Assembly: GCA_947500005.1 (NCBI GenBank)
Contig: CANMQJ010000018.1
Coordinates: 1 to 64,000 of the forward strand
DNA length: 64,000 bases
From: an uncultured Paracoccaceae bacterium
GTDB lineage: Bacteria; Pseudomonadota; Alphaproteobacteria; Rhodobacterales; Rhodobacteraceae
Direction: 5' to 3'
Position 1 is the stretch's first letter. Each line of letters opens with the position of its first letter. This document shows, piece after piece, positions 33,752 to 42,629 of the stretch. Below the pieces are notes generated by a model that was not told the DNA's origin, made no database searches, and was given only the letters and a program-made list of their open reading frames with translations. The position numbers and the translations under genes were made by a program.

Positions 33752-34627
33752 ATGCATATCGCCACGCTTCTCACCGATCCCGCCGCGCCCGCGCTCGACC
33801 CCGCGCTGGTCGAGTCGCTGCGCAATGCCTGGGGCGGTGGCGCGGCGCTCTGGCTCTCGCCGGACGAGGTGGCGGAATTTCCGCTGGAACGCCTGCCCGA
33901 CAATCGCTGGGACGTCTGGCGGGACCTTCAGGGCATGGGTGTCGACCTGATCGTGCAGCCCTCGGCGAATCGTCGCAAGAAGATGCTGCTTGCAGACATG
34001 GACAGCACGATGATCCGGCAGGAATGCATCGACGAACTGGCAGAGGAGGCCGGCGTCGGCGACCGGGTGCGCGAGATCACCGCACGCGCCATGCGCGGCG
34101 AACTGGATTTCGAGGGGTCGCTGCTGGAACGGGTCGCGCTGCTTGCGGGGTTGGAGGCCGCGGTGATCGATCGCGTGATCGAAACCCGGATCGAACTGAT
34201 GCCGGGCGCCCGGATCCTGATAGACACCATGCATGCGCAGGGCGGTCATGCGGCGCTGGTCTCGGGCGGCTTCACCGCCTTTACCGCCAGGGTCGCGGCA
34301 GTTCTCAACTTCGACGAGCACCACGCGAACGACCTGGTGATTGAAAACGGGCGGCTCACCGGTGACGTGACCCGCCCGATTCTCGGGCGCGAGGCCAAGG
34401 TCGAGGCGCTGGAACGGATCGCCGCACGGCTCGGCCTGGCCGAGGGCGACGTTATCGCCGTGGGCGACGGGGCCAACGACCTGGGCATGCTGCACCGTGC
34501 GGGGACCGGGGTGGCGCTCCATGCCAAACCCGCCGTGGCCGCGCAGTGCGACGTGCGTATCAATCACGGAGATCTGACCGCGCTGCTCTATCTCCAGGGC
34601 TACGCGCGGTCCGATTTCGCCGACTGA
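33752..34627 (+). CDS. serB: Phosphoserine phosphatase
   Basis: A 291-residue HAD-family SerB. The nucleophile motif is LLADMDSTMI (D82, D84), followed by the cap-domain Arg/Glu region, the VSGGFTAFT motif II and the late GDGANDLGML motif. It hydrolyses phosphoserine to serine, the last step of the pathway begun by SerA and SerC next door. ATG 33752 gives the usual MHIATLL start; a longer in-frame extension has no family features. The 70 N-terminal residues before the HAD core resemble the short regulatory domain of SerB. Confidence 0.95.
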   Translation: MHIATLLTDPAAPALDPALVESLRNAWGGGAALWLSPDEVAEFPLERLPDNRWDVWRDLQGMGVDLIVQPSANRRKKMLLADMDSTMIRQECIDELAEEAGVGDRVREITARAMRGELDFEGSLLERVALLAGLEAAVIDRVIETRIELMPGARILIDTMHAQGGHAALVSGGFTAFTARVAAVLNFDEHHANDLVIENGRLTGDVTRPILGREAKVEALERIAARLGLAEGDVIAVGDGANDLGMLHRAGTGVALHAKPAVAAQCDVRINHGDLTALLYLQGYARSDFAD

Positions 34628-34628
34628 G

Positions 34629-35627
34629 TCAGACCGGAAAGCCGTCGGCGGGACGAATCACACCGGCGTGCAGCCCGCGCCGGCTTTTCACCTCGGGGGT
34701 CAGAAAGCGCCGCGTCGCCGGGTGTTCCGCATCCAGCACGCCCAGATGAACCAGAATCGCCGCAATGGCGCATTCGCTCGCCCGCGTCGCGCCATCGGTG
34801 ATCTTGACCGCCACGCCCAGTTTCTTCTCGGGGATGATGGCGACGAATACCGCCTCGGCCCCCGTCTTGATGGCCACGCGCCCGCCCATTGCGCGCATCA
34901 ACTCGGTGCAGGCGCGGCCCTCGCCCGCCACCAGCTCGGGGTGGCGCGTCATCGCCGCGACCAGCTCAACCGCCGCTTCGCTCTGCCGGTCGCTGCGGTC
35001 GCGCGCGCTGGCGAACCACGCCATCGCGCGGGCCAGCCCCTCCACCGTGGTGGCGAAATTCGGGGCCGAACAGCCGTCGATGCCGTAACCCGGGCTCGTC
35101 TCTCCGGTCACTTCCTCGAAGGCTTCGCGCACCGCCTGCTGCACCGGGTGGTCGATCTCCACGTATTCCGGCCCCGCGCCCATGTGCCGGTTCAGCGTCA
35201 GGAACCCCGCATGCTTGCCGGAACAGTTGTTGTGTACCTGGCAGGGCTGCTCGTAGGCGCGGATCAGCGCCTCATGCGCGGCGCGGTCATCGGGGTCCTG
35301 CGGGCCGCAGCGGAAATCCGACTCGTCCATGCCCAGCAGGTCCAGCCAGGCGCGCACCCGGTCGGTATGGATCGCCGCCCCGTTATGCGAGGCGCAGGCC
35401 AGCGCCAGGTGTTCGGGGCCCAGCTGCCACTTGGCCGCCGCTCCCGAGGTGATCAGCGGAAGCGCCTGGACCATCTTGCACGACGAGCGCGGATAGATCA
35501 CCGCGTGCGGGTCGCCCCAGGCCTGCACCACCTGCCCGGTCCCGTCGCAGATTGCCGCGTGACCGCGATGCAGGCTTTCGAGCAGCTGCCCACGCCACAG
35601 TTCGGTCATCGGTACGGGTTCTGTCAT
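34629..35627 (-). CDS. Asparaginase II family protein
   Basis: A 332-residue protein of the asparaginase-II family (thermolabile rhizobial type, PF06089), unrelated to the EcA II type. Typical segments are VYPRSSCKMVQALPL-like (here IYPRSSCKMVQALPL), NNCSGKHAGFL and GIDGCSAPNFA. It is likely to hydrolyse asparagine to aspartate and ammonia. ATG 35627 has GGAGGC upstream. It ends 1 bp after the serB stop on the opposite strand. No signal peptide is present. Confidence 0.85.
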   Translation of the reverse strand: MTEPVPMTELWRGQLLESLHRGHAAICDGTGQVVQAWGDPHAVIYPRSSCKMVQALPLITSGAAAKWQLGPEHLALACASHNGAAIHTDRVRAWLDLLGMDESDFRCGPQDPDDRAAHEALIRAYEQPCQVHNNCSGKHAGFLTLNRHMGAGPEYVEIDHPVQQAVREAFEEVTGETSPGYGIDGCSAPNFATTVEGLARAMAWFASARDRSDRQSEAAVELVAAMTRHPELVAGEGRACTELMRAMGGRVAIKTGAEAVFVAIIPEKKLGVAVKITDGATRASECAIAAILVHLGVLDAEHPATRRFLTPEVKSRRGLHAGVIRPADGFPV

Positions 35628-35803
35628 GCTGCCTCCAATTACCTGCGCGAAAACTTGCCAATCGGCCTTTCGTTCATGGCGAAACTTGCGATAGTGTGTG
35701 TATGTCGGCAATCGAAGGGACGTACAAGCCAGACGGATCGCCGAACGATCCGCGCCAGTCCCGGGGACAATTGAGGTTAAGGTCGGTCTAGGAGGCTGGA
35801 CAA

Positions 35804-36343
35804 ATGGGATCGAAGCTCGCCCGCATCGTCGCGGGCCTGTGCATGGCCACGATGGCCACAACCGCAAACACCGCGTTCGCGCAGGAAGAAAGCACCAACC
35901 GTGTCGCGGCCAAGACCGATTGGAGCGTCTTTGTCGAGGATGACCCCACCGAGTGCTGGAGCGTCTCCTCGCCCACCGAAACGGTCAACACCCGTGGTGG
36001 CCGCGTCGTGGCCGTACGTCGCGGCGACATCCTGCTTTTCGTGTTCTTCCGCCCCAATGCCGGGGTTCAGGGGCAGGTGACCTTTACCGGCGGCTACCCG
36101 TTCGCCGAGGGTTCCACCGTCAATCTCAACGTGGGCGGCACCGAGTTCGAGCTTTTCACCGATGGCGAATGGGCCTGGCCCGCGACCGAGGCGGATGACG
36201 CCAAGATCATCACCGCCCTGAAGCGCGGAACCGACGCGGTGCTCACCGCCCGCTCCTCGCGCGGGACGCAGACCAAGGATACCTTCTCGCTTCTCGGGTT
36301 CACGGCCGCCTTCGAGGATGCCGAGAAACGCTGCGGCGGCTGA
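35804..36343 (+). CDS. Invasion-associated locus B (IalB)-family periplasmic protein
   Basis: A 179-residue secreted protein. A signal peptide (about 1-26, ending TAFA-Q) leads into an IalB domain: the WSVFVEDDPTECWSVSSP opening, an internal VVAVRRGDILLFVFFRP strand and the closing FTAAFEDAEKRCGG. Family members are periplasmic or envelope proteins of unclear molecular role. AGGAGG precedes ATG 35804. A strong terminator follows. Confidence 0.85.
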   Translation: MGSKLARIVAGLCMATMATTANTAFAQEESTNRVAAKTDWSVFVEDDPTECWSVSSPTETVNTRGGRVVAVRRGDILLFVFFRPNAGVQGQVTFTGGYPFAEGSTVNLNVGGTEFELFTDGEWAWPATEADDAKIITALKRGTDAVLTARSSRGTQTKDTFSLLGFTAAFEDAEKRCGG

Positions 36344-36368
36344 CAGCGCTCCCTTTCCCGAACGGAAC

Positions 36369-36396
36369 AGCCCCGACCGAACGGCCGGGGCTTTTT
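36369..36396 (+). terminator. Terminator of the IalB-like gene
   Basis: AGCCCCGACC and GGCCGGGGCT pair (one mismatch) around GAAC and are followed by TTTTT, 25 nt past the stop. Confidence 0.9.
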
Positions 36397-36421
36397 CATG
36401 TCCGCCCTCCGGAGCTCCATG

Positions 36422-36449
36422 AAAAAAGGCGTAAGCGCGCGCTTACGCC
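36422..36449 (-). terminator. Perfect 22-bp palindrome with a minus-strand T-run
   Basis: A perfect 22-bp palindrome (36428-36449, core AAGCGCGCGCTT) is followed on the minus strand by six T residues. It has the form of an intrinsic terminator for a minus-strand transcript, though no minus-strand gene lies upstream; an operator role is the alternative. Confidence 0.5.
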
Positions 36450-36555
36450 CGGGCGTTTCAGCATTCCTCGGATCGACGGGCCGCTTCTCCGGAGGCAGGT
36501 GATGGTCCAGCCGCGGGCATTCGCCCCGGCCCTCCACATTGAAAGGACATGACCC

Positions 36556-36813
36556 GTGACCAAGTATATCGCCGCAGCTCTCCTGACCCTCGCGCCGCTG
36601 GCCGCCGCCGCCTTCCCCGCCGTCGGGGACATGGTCGGCACCAACCCCGAAGAGGCCACCAAGGCGCTCGAGGCCGCAGGCTGCATGTCGCCCATGTTCG
36701 AGGCCGAGGACGGCAAGATCGAGGCCAAGTGCCGCGATGCCGAGAACAAAAAATGGGAAATCTACATCGACCCGACCTCCGGCAAGGTCGCCAAGGTCAA
36801 GGCCGATGACTGA
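36556..36813 (+). CDS. PepSY-domain small exported protein
   Basis: An 85-residue protein with a signal peptide (about 1-18) and a PepSY-like domain: NPEEATKALEAAGC, then the closing KWEIYIDPTSGKVAKVKAD. The start is GTG 36556 with GAAAGGA upstream. PepSY domains often accompany haem or redox membrane proteins. The stop overlaps the next gene, a cytochrome b561, by 8 nt, which supports a shared envelope redox role. Confidence 0.82.
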   Translation: MTKYIAAALLTLAPLAAAAFPAVGDMVGTNPEEATKALEAAGCMSPMFEAEDGKIEAKCRDAENKKWEIYIDPTSGKVAKVKADD

Positions 36814-37465
36814 CGCGGCCAGACCCGCCAGCGGGGGCGGCACCATCGTGCCGCCCGACCCCTGGGACCCGCTCGTGCGCATCACCCACTGGCTGGTGGC
36901 GGTGGCCGTCCTGGTCAACGGCCTGATCAACAAACCCGGTGGAACCGCCCATGTGTGGATCGGCTGGGGCGTGCTGGCCTTGCTCGCCCTCCGCCTCGCC
37001 TGGGGCTTCGTCGGCCCGGCCGAGGCGCGGTTCCGTGCCTTTCCGTTCGCCCCGCGTGCGGCCTTCGCCCATCTGCGCCAGCTCATGCGCGGCACCCCGC
37101 GCGAACACCGCTCCCACAACCCGGCGGGCGCGCTCATGGCCTATGCGCTCTGGGCCTGCCTCGCCGTCGTCACCGTGACAGGCCTCGTCATGACCGACGC
37201 GAAAAGCCCCGTCACCATTGCCGAGGAAAAGGCCGCCGTTGCCGCAGGCGACTGGTCCGTGCTTGCGAAGGATGCCGACAGTCACGACAATGACGACGAC
37301 GACGACGAGGAAGGCATCGGAGAACTCGCTGAGGAGGTTCACGAGATATGCGCCAACCTGCTGCTGATCCTGGCAGCCCTTCACGTGGCCGGCGTGGCCG
37401 TCGAGAGCCGCGCCCTGGGCCGGAACCTTGTTCGCCCCATGCTGATCGGCAAACGTCACTCATGA
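36806..37465 (+). CDS. Cytochrome b561 family protein
   Basis: A 219-residue inner-membrane di-haem b561-type cytochrome with four helices. The RITHWLVAV opening, the HNPAGALMAYALW segment and the C-terminal HVAGVAVES histidines are haem-ligand regions. Between helices 3 and 4 is a strongly acidic loop (HDNDDDDDEE, about 162-172). Such proteins move electrons across the membrane, often between quinones and a periplasmic partner. It is coupled to the PepSY gene upstream and the HTH gene downstream (ATGA). Confidence 0.88.
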   Translation: MTDAARPASGGGTIVPPDPWDPLVRITHWLVAVAVLVNGLINKPGGTAHVWIGWGVLALLALRLAWGFVGPAEARFRAFPFAPRAAFAHLRQLMRGTPREHRSHNPAGALMAYALWACLAVVTVTGLVMTDAKSPVTIAEEKAAVAAGDWSVLAKDADSHDNDDDDDEEGIGELAEEVHEICANLLLILAALHVAGVAVESRALGRNLVRPMLIGKRHS

Positions 37466-37968
37466 GCGGGTTCGCCACCGGCAGGTCAGAGCGGCGCGGA
37501 CCCGTCGCTCTGACCCTTTTCCTGCTGCTTCAGGCGACGGCGGCCATCTTCTTCGTGGGCGACGCGCTCGCCGACCTGATCGCGGCACCCACTGCGCCGC
37601 ACGGCATATTCGAGGGGCTGGTCGCCCTCGCGCTGATCCTCGGCGTGGTGATCGGTATCTGGCAGCTGCGCCAGGCCCTCGCCCGCATCGCAGCGCAGGA
37701 ACGCGCGCTCGACACGGCGCGTGGCTCCCTGGCCGACGTAATCGAACACCAGTTCGACCAATGGGGCCTGACCCCGGCCGAGCGCGACGTGGGGCTGCTG
37801 GCGCTCAAGGGGCTCGACGTGGCCGAAATCGCCGAGATCCGCGGCGCGGCCTCGGGCACCGTGCGGGCGCAACTCACCCGGATCTATGCCAAGGCCGGCG
37901 TCTCGGGCCGGGCGCAGTTCGCCGCCTGGTTCGTCGAGGACCTTCTCCAGCCCGCCGGCGGCACCTGA
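37462..37968 (+). CDS. Membrane-anchored LuxR-type HTH protein
   Basis: A 168-residue protein with two N-terminal membrane helices (about 15-37 and 48-67), a short coiled region, and a C-terminal LuxR-type HTH (LTPAERDVGLLALKGLDVAEIAEIRGAASGTVRAQLTRIYAKAGV, about 104-150). It looks like a membrane-tethered transcription factor that could sense redox or envelope state and act directly on DNA. Its start overlaps the cytochrome b561 stop, so the two are coupled. No receiver domain is present. Confidence 0.85.
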   Translation: MSGFATGRSERRGPVALTLFLLLQATAAIFFVGDALADLIAAPTAPHGIFEGLVALALILGVVIGIWQLRQALARIAAQERALDTARGSLADVIEHQFDQWGLTPAERDVGLLALKGLDVAEIAEIRGAASGTVRAQLTRIYAKAGVSGRAQFAAWFVEDLLQPAGGT

Positions 37969-38075
37969 GCCAAACTCGGGAACAACCTCCCGGCTCCCCG
38001 TGTTTTCCCGGTAGAAGGGGCAGGCCCCCCGCCGCCCCACCGGCCCGCACCGGGCCCCAGATTCGGGAGGACGCA

Positions 38076-38792
38076 ATGACCTTCAAGACACTCTCTTCCC
38101 TCACCGCCTTGTCGCTCGGCGCCGCGCTGGTCGCCGGCGCATCCGCCGCTCAGGAGGCGCCGAAAGATGCGCAGGACATGACCCGCGACCAGAACGCCAC
38201 CTGGGTAGACATCACCAGCTGGAACGACGACACCGTCTATGACGGCTGGAGCGCCCAGTCGCTTCTGGGCGAGGACGCCTACAACGCCACCGGCGACGAA
38301 CTGGGCGAGGTCGAGGACCTGATCGTCGGCCCCGACGGCATGATCCGCCGCGTCGTGGTCGAGGGTGGCGGCTTTCTCGATATCGGCGACACCCATGCCG
38401 CCATCCCGTGGGACGAGGTCAAGCGCAACGCCGCCTCTTCCGTCACGGTTCCGCTCCGGGGCGAGGATCTCGACGACTACACCCGCTATCCCAACGTAGA
38501 TGACATGCGGACCGAGGCCCGGAATTTCCGTGTGCGCGAAGTGATCGGCGATTTCCTCACCGCAGAGGGCGCGGGATATGGCAGCATCGACGACGTCATC
38601 TTCGACGATGACGGCCAGATGACCGCGCTGGTCGTGCGCCCGAACCCTTCCTATGGCTATCGCGGCCGCTGGGTCGCCATGCCGTATTCCGCCGGAACCT
38701 ACGATCCCCGCGCCGCCTATACCGAGGTGCCCTACAGCTCCGTCCAGCTCGACGAGCTGCGGCCCTTCAACTACGGCAATTTCCGCGAGTGA
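38076..38792 (+). CDS. Exported PRC-barrel domain protein
   Basis: A 238-residue protein with a signal peptide (about 1-24, ending SAAQ) and two PRC-barrel-like repeats: YNATGDELGEVEDLIVGPDGMIRRVVVEGGGF with its partner AIPWDEVK, and a second copy from VREVIGDFLTAEGAGYGSIDDVIFDDDG. PRC barrels bind protein or RNA partners; exported ones are common in this group with unknown roles. GGGAGG precedes ATG 38076. It stands alone after the membrane HTH gene. Confidence 0.85.
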   Translation: MTFKTLSSLTALSLGAALVAGASAAQEAPKDAQDMTRDQNATWVDITSWNDDTVYDGWSAQSLLGEDAYNATGDELGEVEDLIVGPDGMIRRVVVEGGGFLDIGDTHAAIPWDEVKRNAASSVTVPLRGEDLDDYTRYPNVDDMRTEARNFRVREVIGDFLTAEGAGYGSIDDVIFDDDGQMTALVVRPNPSYGYRGRWVAMPYSAGTYDPRAAYTEVPYSSVQLDELRPFNYGNFRE

Positions 38793-38915
38793 GTGGCCTC
38801 CGGGTCACGGTTGACAAAGGCGTGACCCGCCCCGGCCCCGCGTGCGGTGAGTGCAGCTTGCCAAACCGCGTGCAAGCCTGAAAGCTGCCCTTGTACCGTC
38901 CGGGAAAGGGGGGCC

Positions 38916-39662
38916 ATGGGCCACGCCATTGTCGTTATCGCGGGCACCATGCTTGCCGTTCTGGGGGTCTATTTCGGGGCTCGTTCTGTCCTTGGCGATG
39001 CCGATGATCGGACCTTCGATCTTGCCGGCAAGGTGTTGTTGCGCCTTGCCGCTCTTCATGGTCTGGTCCTGGCGCTCGTCTTTGCCGGAGAGGTCGTCGA
39101 ATATCACCAGATCGAGGCGGATCTAGCCGCCGAGGCCAATGCCGCGGCCGATCTCTACTTCGATGCTGCCCGCTACGACCCGGCGCTTGCGCAACAGGTT
39201 CAGCCGGCGCTGCGCCGCTATCTCGAACTCGCGTCCGAAGCCGAATGGGCGCATCTGGGCACCAACCGGCAGTTGATGGCCGAAGGCTGGATCGCTTGGG
39301 ATGGCATCTACAACGCGGTACTCGCGCTGGAACCGGAAACCGCCGCTCAGGACAGCCTGCGCGGCAACATGCTCCACGCGGTCGCCCGAATCGCCGAGAT
39401 GCGCGACATGCGCCAGCACCACGCCATCACCGGGATGAGCGCGCTGTTCTGGATCGCCGCGCTGGGCGGTGTTTTCCTGGTCTCGGTCGGGTTTTATGTC
39501 TTCCCACCCGAGCGGCCCAACCTCGTGCTGATCTCGACCTATGCCGGCTATCTGGGGCTCATCCTCTATACCATCCTCGCGCTCTCCAACCCTTTCGCCC
39601 CGCCCGGCGCGCTGGAACCCGAAGTGCTCGAAGCCCTGCGCGCCCGCCTCGCCGCGTCCTGA
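38916..39662 (+). CDS. DUF4239-like (bestrophin-like) membrane protein
   Basis: A 248-residue protein with two N-terminal helices (about 3-22 and 38-60), a long cytosolic helical region (65-175) and two C-terminal helices (about 178-198 and 210-230). The layout and the EANAAADLYFDAARYDP segment resemble DUF4239 proteins, which have a bestrophin-like topology. Function is unknown; ion transport is a guess. GAAAGGGGG precedes ATG 38916. Confidence 0.65.
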   Translation: MGHAIVVIAGTMLAVLGVYFGARSVLGDADDRTFDLAGKVLLRLAALHGLVLALVFAGEVVEYHQIEADLAAEANAAADLYFDAARYDPALAQQVQPALRRYLELASEAEWAHLGTNRQLMAEGWIAWDGIYNAVLALEPETAAQDSLRGNMLHAVARIAEMRDMRQHHAITGMSALFWIAALGGVFLVSVGFYVFPPERPNLVLISTYAGYLGLILYTILALSNPFAPPGALEPEVLEALRARLAAS

Positions 39663-39743
39663 GCAGTCCGGCAGAAACCCTTTTGTTCCGCGCGCGATAT
39701 CCTATATACACCCGCATTCACCCAGAATCGCGAGTGCCCTTTC

Positions 39744-40934
39744 ATGTCCGCAGATGCGCCCATAACCCAGGATGTCCTGACCCTGCCCCGGAAACTGCCC
39801 GAGGGCGGCAAGACCAATCTCGTGGGCCTGACCCGGGACCAGATGCGCCAGGCGCTGATCGCCATGGGTACGCCCGAGAAGCAGGCGAAGATGCGCGTGA
39901 ACCAGGTCTGGCAATGGATCTACCAATGGGGCAGGCGCGACTTCGCCGAGATGACCAATCTCGCCAAGGCCTACCGCGCGCAACTGGCCGAGCATTTCAC
40001 CATCGAGATCCCCGAGATGGTCTCGCGCCAGGTCTCCACCGACGGCACCCGCAAGTACCTCGTCCGCATCGCCGGCGGACACGAGGTCGAGGTCGTCTAT
40101 ATTCCCGAGGAAGATCGCGGCACGCTCTGCGTCTCCTCCCAAGTGGGTTGCACGCTGACCTGCTCCTTCTGCCATACCGGCACGCAGAAACTCGTCCGCA
40201 ACCTCACGGCGGGCGAGATCGTGGGCCAGATCATGATGGCACGCGACGATCTCGACGAATGGCCCACCCCCGGCGCGCCCAAGGACGAGACGCGCCGTCT
40301 GTCCAACATCGTGCTGATGGGGATGGGAGAGCCGCTCTACAATTTCGACAATGTCCGCGACGCGATGAAGATCGCGATGGACCCCGAGGGGATCTCGCTC
40401 TCGCGCCGCCGCATCACGCTCTCGACCTCCGGCGTCGTGCCCGAGATCGCGCGCACCGCGGACGAGATCGGCTGCCTGCTCGCCATCTCCTTCCACGCCA
40501 CCACGGACGAAACCCGCGACAAGCTGGTGCCGATCAACAAGCGCTGGAACATCGAGGAATTGCTGACCGCGCTCGCCGCCTATCCCAAGGCGTCGAATTC
40601 CGAACGCATCACCTTCGAGTATGTCATGCTCGACGGCGTGAACGACAGCGACGCGGATGCCCACCGCCTGATCGAGCATATCCGGCGGCACAAGATCCCG
40701 GCCAAGATCAACCTGATCCCCTTCAACGAATGGCCCGGCGCGCCTTACAAGCGCAGCTCCAACAACCGCATCCGCGCCTTCGCCAACATCATCTACCAGG
40801 CAGGCTACGCCTCCCCCATCCGCACGCCGCGGGGCGAGGACATCATGGCCGCCTGCGGGCAGCTCAAATCCGCCACCGAGCGCGCCCGCAAATCCCGCAA
40901 GCAGATCGAGGCCGAGGCCGGCCTGCCCAGCTGA
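39744..40934 (+). CDS. rlmN: 23S rRNA/tRNA (adenine-C2)-methyltransferase RlmN
   Basis: A 396-residue radical-SAM enzyme. The CxxxCxxC motif is CTLTCSFC (C136, C140, C143), with GEPLYNFDNV and SLSRRRITLSTSGVVP typical of RlmN, and the resolving Cys in the C-terminal IMAACGQL. It methylates A2503 of 23S rRNA and A37 of some tRNAs, by a Cys-methyl intermediate. It is monocistronic. Confidence 0.96.
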   Translation: MSADAPITQDVLTLPRKLPEGGKTNLVGLTRDQMRQALIAMGTPEKQAKMRVNQVWQWIYQWGRRDFAEMTNLAKAYRAQLAEHFTIEIPEMVSRQVSTDGTRKYLVRIAGGHEVEVVYIPEEDRGTLCVSSQVGCTLTCSFCHTGTQKLVRNLTAGEIVGQIMMARDDLDEWPTPGAPKDETRRLSNIVLMGMGEPLYNFDNVRDAMKIAMDPEGISLSRRRITLSTSGVVPEIARTADEIGCLLAISFHATTDETRDKLVPINKRWNIEELLTALAAYPKASNSERITFEYVMLDGVNDSDADAHRLIEHIRRHKIPAKINLIPFNEWPGAPYKRSSNNRIRAFANIIYQAGYASPIRTPRGEDIMAACGQLKSATERARKSRKQIEAEAGLPS

Positions 40935-41049
40935 CCCAGACGCCGCCACACCTCCAGGGCGCTTCGGGCCAGATTCGCAACGGACCCACCCCGCCTGCGC
41001 CGCTGCTCCTCTTTCTTTTCGGGGACCTGCGGCCCGGCGCGCCGCCCTG

Positions 41050-41099
41050 CTTCATCTCTTTTCAAATACTCCGGGGGGGGGCGGGGGCGGAGCCCCCGC
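41050..41099 (-). repeat. Dispersed hairpin-plus-box repeat, copy B
   Basis: Minus-strand copy of the element at 27371-27420: the hairpin GCGGGGGC (41081-41088) with GCCCCCGC (41092-41099), then the CCCCCGGAGTATTTG then AAAAGAGATGAA box (41080 down to 41050). A further 9-bp hairpin with a GCAA loop (41103-41124) lies beside it. Confidence 0.6.
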
Positions 41100-41161
41100 T
41101 GGTCGGATCGCGCAAGCGATCCGATACCACATGCCGCGCATCTGCCGGGCAACCCCATCCG

Positions 41162-41503
41162 TCATTCCCCGAACCGAGCCTGCCGGATGACCTCGGCGAT
41201 GCGGCCGCGCACCTCCTCCGGCTGATCCTCCAGCGCCCGGGTCAACTCGCGCAGCTCGGCCCGAACCCCGTGCAGCTGGTCGATGAGCGAGATCATCAGG
41301 CCGATCGCCTCCGCCTCGGCCTCGTAATGGTCGTGCAATTCACAGGCCAGTTCCAGCCGCGCAAGGTCCAGCCCCTCGTAGAGCTCGCCGCGCTCCGCCT
41401 CCATCGGCACCACGATCCGCGCATGGCGATAGGCCACCAGCCGTCCCGGTGTCAGCGACGAAACGCGGGCGATCACCTCTTCCTCCGAGTAAAGACGTGT
41501 CAT
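41162..41503 (-). CDS. cbpM: Chaperone modulator CbpM
   Basis: A 113-residue MerR-like helical protein, starting MTRLYSEEEVIARV. The family binds the J-domain of CbpA and tunes its co-chaperone activity. Segments YEGLDLARLELACELHDHYEAEAEAI and VRAELREL fit CbpM. Its start overlaps the cbpA stop (41500-41503), as in other cbpAM operons. Confidence 0.85.
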   Translation of the reverse strand: MTRLYSEEEVIARVSSLTPGRLVAYRHARIVVPMEAERGELYEGLDLARLELACELHDHYEAEAEAIGLMISLIDQLHGVRAELRELTRALEDQPEEVRGRIAEVIRQARFGE

Positions 41504-42465
41504 GCCGGCATGTCCTTCCTTGGGTCGTATCCGTTCTTCTTGCGCCACCCTTCCATGAACGCGCGCAACTCCTCATCCACCGTGTCGGGCATCACGATGG
41601 CGATCTCGATCAGCTGGTCGCCGCGCGTGCCCTTGCCGCGCCGCTGCACCCCCTTGCCCTTCAGGCGCAGCGTCTTGCCGCTGCTGGTGCCGGCCGGAAT
41701 CGTCACCGACACCCGCCCGTCGATCGTGGGCGCGGGCACCTTGCCGCCCAGCACCGCCTCGTCCAGGCTCACCGGCAGGCGCACATGGATGTCGTCTCCC
41801 TCCCGGCGAAATACCGCATGCGGCGCCACGCCGATCGTCACCAGCGCATCGCCCGGCGCCCCGCCGCCGAAACCAGGATCACCCTTGCCGCGCAGCCGAA
41901 CGGTCTGCCCGTCCGCGATGCCCGCGGGGATGCGCACTTCCAGCTTGTCGCCCGAGGGCATCGTGATCGGCTTCACCGCCCCGAACACCGCGTCGAGGAA
42001 CGAGATCTCCATCGCGTAACGCCGGTCCTGTCCGGGCGCATGGAACTCGTATTCACGCTGCGTGCCCTGACCGCCGCCGAATCCCTGGCCGCCGCCGCCC
42101 TGCCGACGCATGAACTCGGCAAAGATGTCCGACATGTCCTCGAATCCGGCCTCCTGCCCCGCGCCGCCTGCCTGGGCCCGGCGATAGGGGTTTCCGGCGG
42201 CCTCGGAATACTGCCGGTAATATTGCTGCTGCGCGCGCTCCTGCCCCGAGGCGTCGATCTCGCCCCGGTCGAACCGCGCGCGCGTCTCGGGATCCTTCAG
42301 CAGGTCATAGGCGGATGCCGCCGCCTTGAACCGCGCCTCTGCCGCCGCATCGCCGGGTTTCAGGTCCGGATGGCACTCCTTGGCGATCCGCCGATAGGCT
42401 TTCTTGATCTCGTCCTGGCTGGCGGTCTTCGATACGCCGAGGACGGAATAGGGGTCTTCACTCAT
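41500..42465 (-). CDS. cbpA: DnaJ-type co-chaperone CbpA
   Basis: A 321-residue Hsp40. The J-domain (1-70) has the HPD motif (H32-D34, CHPDLK). A Gly/Gln-rich linker (about 85-135) is followed by two C-terminal beta-barrel substrate domains (ending PRKDMPA); no zinc-finger region is present, which marks the CbpA class rather than DnaJ. It stimulates DnaK. The start at MSEDPYSVLGV was chosen over a 14-residue in-frame extension. It is coupled to cbpM. Confidence 0.92.
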   Translation of the reverse strand: MSEDPYSVLGVSKTASQDEIKKAYRRIAKECHPDLKPGDAAAEARFKAAASAYDLLKDPETRARFDRGEIDASGQERAQQQYYRQYSEAAGNPYRRAQAGGAGQEAGFEDMSDIFAEFMRRQGGGGQGFGGGQGTQREYEFHAPGQDRRYAMEISFLDAVFGAVKPITMPSGDKLEVRIPAGIADGQTVRLRGKGDPGFGGGAPGDALVTIGVAPHAVFRREGDDIHVRLPVSLDEAVLGGKVPAPTIDGRVSVTIPAGTSSGKTLRLKGKGVQRRGKGTRGDQLIEIAIVMPDTVDEELRAFMEGWRKKNGYDPRKDMPA

Positions 42466-42629
42466 CTCGCGCTCGTTTCGTTCTGGTTGGCAGACATATT
42501 CCGCCAAGGAAATCTAAACATGGGCGCGGCGTCGTGGCAAACCAAGACGGCAAGCCACGGAATCATTGGCATTTCCGCCCCGCCCATCCTAGGCTCGGGC
42601 CCGATTGCACCCTGAACGGAGGTTCCCGA

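Noticed and set aside
39245..42019. 924-codon plus-strand frame over rlmN and cbpA
   Set aside because: It overlaps recognised genes and its translation is Arg/Pro/Ala-rich noise.
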